Assembly (NCBI RefSeq): GCF_032854445.1
Contig: NC_088295.1
Coordinates: 6,572,501-6,636,500 of the forward strand
Source: Liolophura sinensis
Taxonomy: Eukaryota > Mollusca > Polyplacophora > Chitonida > Chitonidae
Direction of reading: 5' to 3'
DNA: 64,000 nucleotides
A program made the translations under genes and the position numbers. A model generated the notes under the pieces. It was given only the letters and a program-made list of their open reading frames with translations. It was not told the origin of the DNA and searched no databases. Shown in pieces: positions 40,901-48,989 of the stretch; positions within the stretch are counted from its first letter, which is position 1; every line of letters begins with the position of its first letter.

Positions 40901-42856
40901 TCCCTCCCACATCATGTTATCATAGCTTAGAGCTCTGCCATAGGTCCCTCCCACATCATGTCATCATAGCTTAGAGCTCTGCCATAGGTCCCTCCCACAT
41001 CATGTCCTGAGCTTAGAATTCCGCCATAGGTCCCTCCCAAATCAACTTATCTGGATTTATAGCTATGTCATACATCCCTCCCACATCATGTCACCATAGC
41101 TTAGAGCTCTGCCATGGGTCCCTCCCACATCATGTTATCATAGCTTAGAGCTCTGCCATAGGTCCCTCCCAGATCATGCCATCATAGCTTAGAGCTCTGC
41201 CATAGATCCCTCCCACATGATGTCACCATAGCTTAGAGCTCTGCCGTAGGTCCCTCCCACATCATGTCATCATAGCTTAGAGGCCTGCCTTAGGTCCCTC
41301 ACACATCATGTCATCATAGCTTAGAGCTCTGCCATAGGTCCCTCCCACATCATGTTATCATAGCTTAGAGCTCTGCCATAGGTCCCTCCCACATCATGTC
41401 ATCATAGCTTAGAGCTCTGCCATACGTTCCTTCCATATCATACCATCATTGCTTCGTCCACATTATGCGATCTGAGCTTAAGCTGTCATATGCCAAGCCC
41501 ACATCATGTCCTGAGCTTAGAATTCCGCCATAGGTCCCTCCCACATCATCTTATCTGGATTTAGAGCTATGTCATACATCCCTCCCACATCATGTTGTCT
41601 AATGTCTGTACTCAAAGATACTGCTGTAGGATTCGTACAGCCACTTGATGTTTGTGTTCCCCTTGTGGTCCCGCATTATGAGGAAATGGCGTTTGTACTC
41701 AAGGACATATATACATGTAGATTTTGTACATTCACGTAATGTCTGTTTGCCTTGTAGACCCACATTATGGGGAAGTGGCGTCTGTACTCAGGGATATGTC
41801 TGTAGATTTTGTACACTCACGTAATGTCTGTTCCACTTATAGACCCACACGATGACGAGGTGATGTTGGTATACAGAGACATTGAGGGCACAATAAAGCA
41901 CGCGACGACGGTTGGTCTGAGCCTCCACAGCTTCCACGGAGCTCCAGGATATAGCGAAGACGGCTGGTGGAAAAACTATAGCTCACTGTGTCGTGGGGAC
42001 CAGGACGCAGTACGTATATCTGTTACATGTACCTCCACGACGGCGCTGTGTCGTGGGGACCAGAACGCAGTATGTATATCTGTTACATGTACCTCCACGA
42101 CGGCACTGTGTCGTGGTGACCAGGAAGCAGTTCGTATATCAGTTTCATGTACCTCCACGACGGCGCTGTGTCGTGGGGAACAGGACGCAGTACGTATATC
42201 TGTTACATGTACCTCCGCCACGGTACTGTGTCGTGGGGACCAGGACAGTACGTATATCTGCTACTGTCTCTGTTACCTCCTCCACGGTGCTATGTCGTCG
42301 GGACCAGGGCAGAGAATCTGCATCCGTTATCAAGGGGTTGATGATATAAACGGCGTTTCTTCGTGTGCGTGCCTAAAATATTAGAGTAACAATCTGGTGT
42401 CCCAGATTTCAAACGACTGATAAGTTAATATGGTCTTTGCCTCCCTCAGATAACGTCGAATTGGAAAAGCTCATTCTGTAGCCTGACTCCCACATCTATC
42501 CCGTTTTCGCCGGTAAAGACAGAAGTCCTGAGCACTCGACCATTCATCGCAATATTCCACGATGTTCTGAGCAACTCCGAGGCGATTAAATTTAAATCTG
42601 AAGCCTTCAACATGGTAAGCATGAGCAGTGGGGAGTAGGGGTATATTAACGATTGATCATTCTATATATATGTTGAAAACGTACAACAGAAGAGAGGACA
42701 CTGAACACCGGTTTTTGTTCACGGCAAATTTGTCCATGATGTGACGGTCGTTGGTTTACTCCAGGCACTCCGGTGACTCCGGCATATAAGTGAAAACTTC
42801 CTGGCCCTGGTGGTAAACACAAATCATATAAATAAATAAATAAATAAATCAATCAA

Positions 42857-42891
<35 letters not shown>

Positions 42892-45800
42892 AAAATAAAT
42901 AAATAAATGAATATGTAGATATATCTAGGACGTGACACATTTCATGTGTCTTCAAGACGACAGGCAGCCAATGTGGATCGTGACAAACTGTTTTCACAGA
43001 AAACTTCTACTTGCGCATCAGTCAAAGTTTCTGATCACTGTAATCGCCACGATGTGGTCGAAAATATTGCCTACGTGGCGTTAAGCCACTCTCATTCATT
43101 CACCCTTTACTGCAAATTATTCCAAAGGACATCGCCATTAGCTAAATTGATTGATCAGTCATAAGGGAGGACTCCCTTTAAACTATCTCATCTAATCATT
43201 TGCCGTACTCAGCTCCTCCGTGCCAATGTGGGGGACCCTGGTAAAGGGTTTGTATCGGAGGCTCGAGTCGGCCAGCTGTAAGTTATGTCGTTATGGCTTA
43301 ATGGAACGGTAGCGTCTGGTCTGCGATTCCTTCCTTTGTAGTTTGTCGGTGATTGGATGGATAGTAACGTTACATAGTCCACAAAACATAGCTTTTGTAG
43401 ATCGTGGTAAACTGGATTTGTTTGTAGGAGACGGTGATGGTTGACTCGTTCGTTATCAGAGAAATATCACTGACTGATGTGGCTGGGCATCGGGGCACAT
43501 GGCAGAGAGTCAGTTGGTCTGTTAGGGAAATGTAGAAAGTACTTGTTTGCTGCATATGTAACTTTCATTGCCATTAGCTAAACTGATTGATCAGTCATAA
43601 GGGAGGACTCCCTTTAAACTATCTCATCTAATCATTTGCCGTACTCAGCTCCTCCGTGCCAATGTGGGGGACCCTGGTAAAGGGTTTGTATCGGAGGCCC
43701 GAGTCGGCCAGCTGTAAGTTATGTCGTTATGGCTTAATGGAACGGTAGCGTCTGGTCTGCGATTCCTTCCTTTGTAGTTTGTCGGTGATTGGATGGATTG
43801 TAACGTTACATAGTCCACAAAACATAGCTTTTGTAGATCGTGGTAAACTGGATTTGTTTGTAGGAGACGGTGGTGGTTGACTCGGCGTTATCAGAGAAAT
43901 ATCACTGACTGATGTGGCTGGGCATCCGGCACATGGCAGAGAGTCAGTTGGTCTGTTAGGGAAATGTAGAAATTACTTGTTTGCCGCATATGTAACTTTC
44001 ATTCTGTACGTCGTCAATAGCAACGTGCATGTTGCACGTCAACATTAGCATCGTGACGTTACCATGACACCGCGAATTTTCTTTCTGTAGATTCTGTGCC
44101 GTTATAACAAAGCTACTATCTTAAACTATTGTGTCAGATTTTTACTTTTGGCCCCGAAGTTTGCTTCCTATAATTGAACAGATGGTTGAATTCACCAGCT
44201 CGTTCACGCTTCGAAACGGCGCCACGTAACAAACCACACATCATTCCCTATTCATTCAATATCACTGATAATTCGATTAAAACTTTTAATTTGATGACAG
44301 TATCATTTTCGCTGATGGTTCCGCTCGTAATAACACACTGTTGAAGAATATTAGCAAAGCTATAGTGTGTGTTTTCCGTAATGTCTTATTCCATTCATTT
44401 GTAGTAAGTACAACTTAATGTGCATGACATAATTTAAGATGTTTTCTATTGTACAGTACCTGGCTTTACGATACAAATCCAAATGTTCATAAGATATCTC
44501 AACGGGTGATGGACATAACGGGACTGGACGTAACCATAAGAAATAACTTATCCAGCTCAGAGCCATTTCAGGTGCGTGAAACCTTCTACGCCAACAACAG
44601 GCGTATGTAGGTCTAGTTTATATGTTTTTATTTCCTAATATTAAAAGAATTAAGGGGCCTCCGTGGCTCAGTTGGTTAGCGCGCTAGTGAAGCGTAATGA
44701 CCCAGAAGGCTCTCACCAATGCGGTCGCCGTGAGTTCAAGTCCAGCTCATGATGGCTTCCTATCCGGCCGTACGTGGGAAGGTCATTCAGCAACCTGCGG
44801 ATGGTCGTGGGTTTTCCCCAGGCTCTGCCCGGTTTCCTCCCACCATAATGCTGGCCGCCGTCGTATAAGTGAAATATTCCTGGAGTACGGCCTTAAACAC
44901 CAATCAAATAAATAAATAAATAAATAATAGAATTAATATTTTATAACGACTCCGTTTTTTCGTTTTGAATTTGAAAAATATGTTAGCACTATATTTGGAA
45001 AAATGATACCGAGTTTTCGTCTTTCAGGTTGTTAATTACGGAATCGGTGGACAATATGAACCACATTTTGACGTCTACGCTGTAAGTAGTGGCTTATGCT
45101 TGTCTCTGTGTCTAGGCTAATTTCGGGTTTGGTTGGGGGAGGAGGTGGGGTCATAACCGAATTTCCAAACATCGAATCCGGGAAGCATGAGTGAGTGAGT
45201 GAGTGCATGGGCTTTAACGTCGTACTTAACAATTGTTCAGTCATGACGACGAAGGAATCCTTAGAGTGCATGTAATGTGCCTCCTTGTTGCAGGACAGAT
45301 TTCCACCGCTCTTTTATCTAGTGCTGCTTCACTGAGACGCCTTACCGAAGGCAAGTAAGCTGCCCCGCCCGAGACATTATACTGATACGGGTCAACCGTT
45401 GCACTATCCCCTTCATGCTGAACACCAAACGAGGAAGTTACAACTTCCTCTTTTAAGGTCTTAGGTGCGACTCGGCTCGGGATTGACCCTGGAACTACCA
45501 GGGGATTTTAGGGATTTAGCTAGCAGGATTTCTCCTGGACGCCGCATTTTAAGTTTGTTAAAATGTGTGTTGCGCCCTGTATATTTCGAGTCTATTAAGT
45601 GACGTGTACATATAGATTGTGACATGGTGTCTGGATGTACTTGTAGCTATAGAATGCTTATATACTGTTAATCAACGCTGGGTGCGTATAACTTTAAGTT
45701 TTTTCCAGTGTGTCTTTAAGACTTTTTGATGTAGACAGTAGGCTACATAATGTTGTGGAAGAAATCGTGAGTTATGCCCCCTTTTCTTCGCAGGACAGAT

Positions 45801-47179
45801 CTGCCTTGTTGGATCTTCCCTCGTTTCTGAAAGGCAGTGGAGAGCGGCTTGCTACTTTTCTCTTCTATGTAAGTAGACTACTTGAAGCTAATGTTATTGA
45901 TCATGCATTTTTTGTCTCCAGTACGTTTTTCACGACCACTGCTTACCATGGATTTGGTGTGTCTACCGGTGTCCAGGGTTTCGGGACAACGTAATATCTC
46001 CTGTGTAGAGCCTGTCCAGAGATTTGAGAGTACTTCTTGTCGTATGGGAATTTGTCAGGTTAATACCTCGCGCACTAGAACACGTGTAAGTGATCTCTGA
46101 ATGCTTTCTCCCTTTCAGCTCAATGATGTTACCGAAGGGGGCGCCACTGTATTTCCCACGGCAGGAGTGAGAGTTCCGGCTATCAAGGTTTGATAATTCC
46201 TGACACTTACCGTATTCTGTCTTTGATAAGGCGTATACATTCGTGTGAACACAGAGAGAAGCATTAGTAACTCTTACTCATCCAAAACCGGGTACCAGTT
46301 TTAGTGGATTTGTTTGGGTTAGAATCTCAGACTGATGATAAAGAAATGGTAAATATTTTCTGTTTAATCAGAATAGCGCCGCGTTTTGGTACAACCTATG
46401 GCGGTCCGGTGAGAATGATCCGATGACACTTCACGCCGGATGCCCTGTCTTGCTTGGCCAGAAGTGGGGTAAGTTGACATGGCTCCTCCTTACAGATAGA
46501 GCTCCTCCCCGCAGACAGGGCTCCACCAAGCCAGATCCTCTTTCCAGACAGGGCTCCTTCATTTTTTATAAGGTTCCTCATTCCAGACAGGTTTACCCTT
46601 TCCATACAGAGCGCCTCTTCGCAGCTAGAGTCCCTCTTTCCTTGCGAGGGCTCTGGTTGTGTAAGCCTGTCAATGCTTTCTTTCAAGGTCCACAAGCAAT
46701 TGACCAATTAGGTTCCTGGTTCGGATCCAGTTTCCGTTGTTTCCTGCTGTGGTTTTACGTCCACAGGTTTATCAGGTATAACCAACGAAGTGTGGTGCTT
46801 CTCCGGTCGGGGTCTGTGTCGGGTTCCCTCCCCTCGTGTCCTTGGCCACCATGGTCGTAATTAAAATGTACATTCTATTTAACAGCACTATACATGACAC
46901 ACTGCATCATGGAGAGATAATTCTGCAGATAAAAACAATACTTTGTCCAGCACTACAGTAAATCGCACTGATATTGAGTAGATCATAGTGTGGTTAGTAG
47001 ATGGTTTCAGAACGTTTCCTTTTTTAAACATACAGTATCTGTTGTCTTCTTTGTTTTCGCTAGTTGCTAACAAATGGATACGAGAGCACGGTCAGGAATT
47101 CCGCCATAGCTGCGGTTCTCACCCAGACTCGGTACATCATGAGTTCCCTGAACACCGCTGGGTCATGAATAGGGCTTGA
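28746..47179 (+). CDS. P4HA: Collagen prolyl 4-hydroxylase subunit alpha, complete gene of 13 coding exons
   Basis: Catalytic subunit that hydroxylates X-Pro-Gly prolines of procollagen in the ER lumen with Fe(II), 2-oxoglutarate, O2 and ascorbate, paired with protein disulfide isomerase. Joining exons 28746-28927, 37165-37310, 37859-38187, 39963-40014, 41843-42009, 42450-42614, 43213-43277, 44457-44571, 45028-45081, 45794-45868, 46119-46187, 46372-46468 and 47064-47179 gives 1,632 nt and 543 residues with all phases matching; vertebrate subunits are about 530. Signal peptide is about residues 1-22, the peptide-substrate domain about 110-236 and the dioxygenase domain about 340-530. Iron ligands are His420, Asp422 and His494; Lys504 should bind the 2-oxoglutarate carboxylate. 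Probable disulfides are Cys286-Cys302 and Cys497-Cys522; N-glycosylation sites Asn98, Asn212 and Asn281. There is no KDEL, as expected because the partner retains it. Exon 7 has a second copy at 43649-43713. Introns are rich in minisatellites seeded from splice junctions. Confidence 0.95.
28928..30410. other. P4HA intron 1, first part
   Basis: Non-coding; AT-rich unique sequence with no recognised elements. Confidence 0.6.
30418..30590. repeat. CTTCACTCGT/CTTCACTTGT short repeat
   Basis: About 17 copies of a 10-bp unit alternating CTTCACTCGT and CTTCACTTGT, with some CGTC insertions, inside P4HA intron 1. Confidence 0.9.
30878..30935. repeat. Poly-C and CCA/CCAC low-complexity tract
   Basis: A run of about 15 C followed by CCACCACC and CCCACCCACCCACC. 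Runs of C on this strand make the other strand G-rich, with potential to form G-quadruplex structure. Length is prone to sequencing error. Confidence 0.9.
30936..32620. other. P4HA intron 1, middle part
   Basis: Non-coding. 31240-31520 has many alternating ACACA and TGTGT words in inverted pairs. 31750-31935 shows a diverged direct duplication (CATATCCTGGTTAAGTCGTC and GTATCCTGGTCAAGCCGTC), about 105 bp apart. Confidence 0.55.
32622..33323. repeat. 39-bp near-perfect minisatellite (18 copies)
   Basis: The unit contains AAGCTGCATGCGGCTATGCT and CCTGATGTCATGAAATGAG. Only a few substitutions occur (GGTTATG at two places, GGCTGTG at one). This near identity marks a recent expansion inside P4HA intron 1. 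Confidence 0.97.
33324..33809. other. P4HA intron 1, spacer with small inverted repeats
   Basis: Non-coding. 33490-33590 has repeated and inverted AGTTACAAGTT / AACTTGCAACTT words with potential to form hairpins. Confidence 0.5.
33810..34165. repeat. ~25-bp degenerate tandem repeat
   Basis: Units with GCCAGGCATTACGATCATCG and CAC, interspersed with CACGTAATATAAACAC spacers that recur at about 33829, 33908, 34055 and 34127. This suggests a compound repeat. Confidence 0.85.
34166..35027. other. P4HA intron 1, unique stretch
   Basis: No features recognised. Confidence 0.5.
35028..35130. repeat. Short tandem repeat, about 3 copies
   Basis: ATCGCACAGAATATCGCGTA and TATAAATCGCAT occur three times with small differences. 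Confidence 0.85.
35393..36142. mobile_element. Foldback-type inverted-repeat element
   Basis: Two inverted arms of about 185-225 bp, at 35393-35580 and about 35915-36142, flank a loop of about 340 bp. For example GAGAGTTGCCTATATTTAGC on the left pairs with GCTGAATATAGGCGACTCTC on the right, and TTTTTCTAATTCATAATGTT pairs with AACATTATGAATTAGAAAAA. Arms are diverged but collinear. No transposase frame is present. It lies in P4HA intron 1. A non-autonomous DNA transposon is the likeliest explanation. Confidence 0.75.
36370..37160. repeat. 46-bp minisatellite abutting the exon 2 acceptor (about 17 copies)
   Basis: The unit contains GCATATATTTGTGAACAGCT, TCAGATATTGATTATG and TGTATGTTTA. It runs right up to the exon 2 splice acceptor. 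The unit phrase TATTTGTGAACAG resembles the exon 2 start TATTCGCGAAGAG (10 of 13 identical), each preceded by a GTTT..AG-type end. Confidence 0.95.
37165..37310 (+). CDS. P4HA: P4HA exon 2
   Basis: Encodes residues 61-109. Acceptor GTTTGTTTGCAG|TATTCG, donor AACG|GTTAGT, phase 2 in and phase 1 out. Contains VPEHPIGAYHMIKALSHLN, equivalent to the family's conserved GHPVNAFKLMKRL-type segment, and a glycosylation sequon at Asn98. Confidence 0.93.
37311..37858. other. P4HA intron 2
   Basis: 548 bp of unique sequence ending in GATTCTGTTTTCAG. No elements seen. Confidence 0.85.
37859..38187 (+). CDS. P4HA: P4HA exon 3: peptide-substrate-binding domain
   Basis: Encodes residues 110-219. AISAILRLQAIYRLPTHDL matches the family's ALLRLQDTYNLDT-type helix at the start of the TPR-like proline-rich peptide-binding domain. 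A second helical pair (AIAKIARKSTNYRHLTVEWL) corresponds to the family's tyrosine-rich groove. Donor ATACAG|GTAAAG, phase 0. If this donor is skipped, the intron reads GTA AAG TGA, an immediate stop. Confidence 0.95.
38176..39440. repeat. 26-bp minisatellite built from the exon 3 splice donor (about 48 copies)
   Basis: Each unit is AATACACACAG followed by GTAAAGTGACAACAC, that is, the last 11 bases of exon 3 joined to the first 15 of intron 3. The first unit is the functional junction (boundary 38187/38188). Most units keep CAGGTAAAG; some have GAAAAG, GTGAAG or GTAACG. Long minus-strand open frames here are repeat artefacts. Confidence 0.96.
39963..40014 (+). CDS. P4HA: P4HA exon 4
   Basis: Encodes residues 220-236 (YSDWMNAWLYVNKAKET) plus one base. 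Acceptor CTCATTTCAG, donor ACAT|GTAAGT, phase 0 in and phase 1 out. It continues the helical substrate-binding region. Confidence 0.85.
40105..41600. repeat. 44-bp minisatellite in P4HA intron 4 (about 33 copies)
   Basis: The unit contains ATCATAGCTTAGAGCTCTGC, CATAGGTCCCTCCCACATC and ATGTC. Blocks of several units recur (for example the CTCTGCCTTAGATCCCTCC variant near 40713 and 40845), showing block duplication. The last units, after about 41440, are degenerate. Confidence 0.95.
41625..41880. repeat. 85-bp triplication of the exon 5 acceptor region
   Basis: Three successive 85-bp units each contain the acceptor context and the beginning of exon 5. Unit 2 (CTTGTAG|ACCCACATTATG) and unit 3, the real one (CTTATAG|ACCCACACGATG), keep AG. 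Unit 1 has CTTGTGG instead. GTAGATTTTGTACA recurs at 41717 and 41802. Confidence 0.85.
41843..42009 (+). CDS. P4HA: P4HA exon 5
   Basis: Encodes residues 237-292 and ends ..YSSLCRGDQDA, equivalent to the family's YEMLCRGE motif whose Cys (286 here) forms the first conserved disulfide. Phase 1 in, phase 0 out. The donor is GACGCA|GTACGT, and it is repeated downstream in frame. I chose the first donor because it matches the family length; see the 60-bp array for alternatives. Confidence 0.88.
41986..42325. repeat. 60-bp repeat of the exon 5 end plus its splice donor (about 6 copies)
   Basis: Units begin CTGTGTCGTGGGGACCAG at 41986, 42046, 42106, 42166 and 42226, with a sixth degenerate one near 42289. 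Donors follow at 42010 (GTACGT), 42070 (GTATGT), 42130 (GTTCGT), 42190 (GTACGT) and 42248 (GTACGT, shifted by a 3-bp deletion). 60 bp is 20 codons and no stop interrupts the frame. Confidence 0.95.
42450..42614 (+). CDS. P4HA: P4HA exon 6
   Basis: Encodes residues 293-347, phase 0 at both ends, acceptor CTCCCTCAG, donor CATG|GTAAGC. ITSNWKSSFCSLTP supplies the second Cys of the first disulfide (Cys302). RPFIAIFHDVLSNSEAIKF is the family's PRIIRFHDIISDAEI-type lead-in to the dioxygenase fold. Confidence 0.92.
42735..42912 (+). mobile_element. SINE-A-like diverged 3' end with long AAAT tail
   Basis: CCGGCATATAAGTGAAAAC, a TGGTAAACACAAATCAT end and more than 20 AAAT units. It lies in intron 6. 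The body upstream is too diverged to assign confidently. Confidence 0.6.
43213..43277 (+). CDS. P4HA: P4HA exon 7 (copy a)
   Basis: 65 nt encoding LLRANVGDPGKGFVSEARVG.. (residues 348-368 plus two bases), equivalent to the family's RLSRATVHDPETGKLTTAQYR segment. Acceptor CCGTACTCAG, donor CAGCT|GTAAGT; phase 0 in, phase 2 out. Confidence 0.88.
43649..43713 (+). CDS. P4HA: P4HA exon 7 (copy b), alternative duplicated exon
   Basis: Identical to copy a except for one synonymous change (GCT to GCC), with the same acceptor and donor. Because 65 is not a multiple of three, using both copies would shift the frame; only one can be used per functional mRNA. It is either a mutually exclusive partner or a silent duplicate. 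Confidence 0.85.
44457..44571 (+). CDS. P4HA: P4HA exon 8
   Basis: Encodes the split codon 369 and residues to 407 (TWLYDTNPNVHKISQRVMDI, then TGLDVTIRNN). It matches the family's AWLSGYENPVVSRINMRIQDLTGLD segment. Acceptor TATTGTACAG, donor TTTCAG|GTGCGT; phase 2 in, phase 0 out. Confidence 0.95.
44654..44928 (+). mobile_element. SINE family A, full length, in P4HA intron 8
   Basis: Complete head (TGGCTCAGTTGG A box, GAGTTCAAGTCC B-box-like), body and AAAT tail. AGAATTAA at 44646-44653 and 44929-44936 is a probable 8-bp target-site duplication. It is in the sense orientation relative to the gene. Confidence 0.93.
45028..45081 (+). CDS. P4HA: P4HA exon 9: HxD iron-binding motif
   Basis: 54 nt, residues 408-425, VVNYGIGGQYEPHFDVYA. 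His420 and Asp422 are the first two Fe(II) ligands; the family's YGxGGxYxPHxD signature is intact. Acceptor TCTTTCAG, donor GCT|GTAAGT, phase 0. Confidence 0.97.
45187..45505 (-). mobile_element. SINE family B, near full-length, in P4HA intron 9
   Basis: On the minus strand: tRNA-like remnant with GGGTCAATCCCGAGCC, ACCTAAGACCTTAAAAGAGG, TTGACCCGTATCAGTATAAT, then GACTGAACAATTGTTAAGTA and CGACGTTAAAGCCC, ending in an (ACTC)n tail. Antisense to the gene. Confidence 0.85.
45794..45868 (+). CDS. P4HA: P4HA exon 10
   Basis: 75 nt, residues 426-450, ending GSGERLATFLFY, the family's GNRIATWLFY beta strand. Acceptor TCTTCGCAG, donor TAT|GTAAGT, phase 0. Confidence 0.96.
46119..46187 (+). CDS. P4HA: P4HA exon 11
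   Basis: 69 nt, residues 451-473, LNDVTEGGATVFPTAGVRV.., the family's MSDVSAGGATVFPEVGASV strand pair. Acceptor CCCTTTCAG, donor AAG|GTTTGA (weaker than its neighbours), phase 0. Confidence 0.96.
46372..46468 (+). CDS. P4HA: P4HA exon 12: distal His and 2-oxoglutarate Lys
   Basis: 97 nt, residues 474-505. FWYNLWRSGENDPMTLHAGC and PVLLGQKW hold His494 (third iron ligand), Cys497 and Lys504 (2-oxoglutarate C5 carboxylate). The ten-residue His-Lys spacing is that of the family. Acceptor TTTAATCAG, donor TGGG|GTAAGT, phase 1 out. Confidence 0.97.
47064..47179 (+). CDS. P4HA: P4HA exon 13 and stop codon
   Basis: Residues 506-543. VANKWIREHGQEFRHSC is the conserved C-terminal helix with Cys522, the partner of Cys497. 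The tail after it (about 20 residues, His-rich) is longer than in vertebrate subunits and not conserved. TGA at 47177-47179. Confidence 0.95.
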
Positions 47180-47269
47180 ACAGGTTCACGGGGCCGAACA
47201 TCAAACCAGGATCAGTTTTACCAGCGGTGACACTGACCACAGTTTTATCAACTGTTGAAGGTGGTTTTA

Positions 47270-47565
47270 TAATCGCTCGACCATGGATACGGTTTTATTA
47301 ATGCTTCACCATGAACACGGTTTTGGCCATGAACACGGTTTTATCACGGGTTTGGCCGTCAGCACGGTTTTATAAAGGGTTTGGCCGTGAACAACGTTTT
47401 ATCACGGATTTGGCCGTGAACACGGCTTTGTAAGGGGTGTGGCGTGAACACAGTTTTATCAACGTTTAACCGTAAACACGGTTTTATCACGGTTTTGGCC
47501 GTGAACACGGTTTTATCAACGTTTAACCATGAACACGATTTATTAATGCTTGAACATGAACTCGG
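47270..47565. repeat. ~28-bp tandem repeat just past the P4HA stop
   Basis: About 10 degenerate copies of GTGAACACGGTTTTATCA and CGGGTTTGGCC. It starts less than 100 bp after the stop codon, so it probably lies in the 3' UTR. Confidence 0.85.
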
Positions 47566-48051
47566 TTTTTATCAAACCCTTAGTTTTGGAGGACTCGGTA
47601 CATATACCACTTTGATGTCAGTTCCTCTCTTCGTCTCTGTGCATGTCTCTGTCTTTCCCCCAGTCAGAAATGATTTTGTAGATGAACTGACAGCATAATG
47701 GCTCAAGATGGGGGTGACAGTATATGATATAAATTGTAATTTAGTATTTTAACACGATCATGCATTGACTTCAATTTATAAGGAATAGTTATTGGAATGG
47801 TAGGTATGTTGAACATAAAATCTAGCTATATCTTCCTTTATTTATTACTCACCTTGACTGAACTTTTTGAGTAAGACATTGTCTTTCTTTTGCCTCTCTA
47901 TTTGAGAGTGTGTCTAATTAACTGATTACGTTAGACTGCTAAAATATCATACGCACTGTATTACCACCATTACAATGATCTGATTAGACTTTGAATGATA
48001 TTACTCTACATTGTTTTGTTGAGTATCAGCTTATGAGCATGGTTCCTCAAC

Positions 48052-48057
48052 AATAAA
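48052..48057 (+). terminator. Possible P4HA polyadenylation signal
   Basis: AATAAA followed by a T/G-richer stretch (GAGATTGTGTTCAACTTT). This is the first clean AATAAA I noticed after the stop; it would give a 3' UTR of about 900 bases. Not verified. Confidence 0.3.
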
Positions 48058-48219
48058 TAACTTACAGCCTTGAGATTGTGTTCAACTTTCTCCCCACAGT
48101 AATCATGACCAGCTTGGACTTTCAATAACCAATGATGTTAATTATTTGAATTTATCTACATATTGCAAACTTTGGACTTTTGGATGTTTCATGTGTTTTT
48201 TGGTGGCAGTACTTTTATG

Positions 48220-48820
48220 ATGTCAAAAACTAATTAAATCAGACTGTTGAAATTTGGTATACATGCTCACTCCGTAATTCATATGATGAGATTTGCCACA
48301 ATGTTGCTTGATTTTCCCCCCACTTTTATCCCCCGGCATAAATTGAGGGGAGGCGATCGCCGCAGCACATCTCCCTGTCGGTCTGCACATCTGTAGGCCT
48401 GTCTCTCGGTCCGTTTTTTTCTGATCAACACAACTACTCCTAAAGTTGAACAAAAAATCTAGACGAATAAAATAAGAGCTTACCAATAATTTAATACAGT
48501 TTTCACTTGATTTTCTTGTTGATTATAATATGTTGATCTGAATGAGCATATTTGGTTTAATTCAGAGAATTAAGTTTTAAGTTATCACCATTTGAAGATG
48601 GAATTTGGATGAGAGATTATCAACGCAACTCCTGTAGTTCTCAATCAATATTCTTGAGGCATTGGTGGTGTGTTGGGGGAAATAAAGAATATGGATATGT
48701 GTGGTTTCATTCTGTGAATTATTTTCCAAGTTATGACTGTCTCGAGGTAAAATCTGGATTTTATAAATAACAACTTGTCAACGCAACTCCTCCTGAAGTT
48801 TTCCACGCATTTCAGGAGGC
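48220..48820. repeat. Dispersed-repeat-like region with repeated CAACGCAACTCCT words
   Basis: ATCAACACAACTACTCCTAA (48422), TATCAACGCAACTCCTGTAG (48619) and TGTCAACGCAACTCCTCCTG (48777) are three related words about 160-200 bp apart, with nearby GTCTGTCTC-type and ATGCTCACTCCG segments. It resembles diverged dispersed repeats of marine invertebrates; family unknown. Confidence 0.4.
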
Positions 48821-48989
48821 AGATCCACACCTCTCACTTAACACCCCACCCCATTTGTGTACGCCATATCACGAATTTAATGAATTTACTTGTAATTAAA
48901 CGACAATCCAGTGGACAAAACATCACCATGAACATAATTTAGTAAAAACACAGTGAGAAGAATTGTCCAGCAATTCATAAACACATAGG

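Larger units (their letters stand above)
43130..44003. repeat. 436-bp tandem duplication containing P4HA exon 7
   Basis: Copy 1 spans 43130-43565 and copy 2 spans 43566-44003. They differ at roughly ten positions, including two 1-base deletions in copy 2. Both copies carry a whole exon with intact acceptor and donor. Confidence 0.97.

Noticed and set aside
41809-42384. 191-codon frame through exon 5 and its 60-bp repeats, as one exon
   Set aside because: Family alignment places the junction after LCRGDQDA and joins exactly, in phase, to exon 6 at 42450; the read-through stops without the rest of the enzyme. Kept as an alternative-donor finding only.
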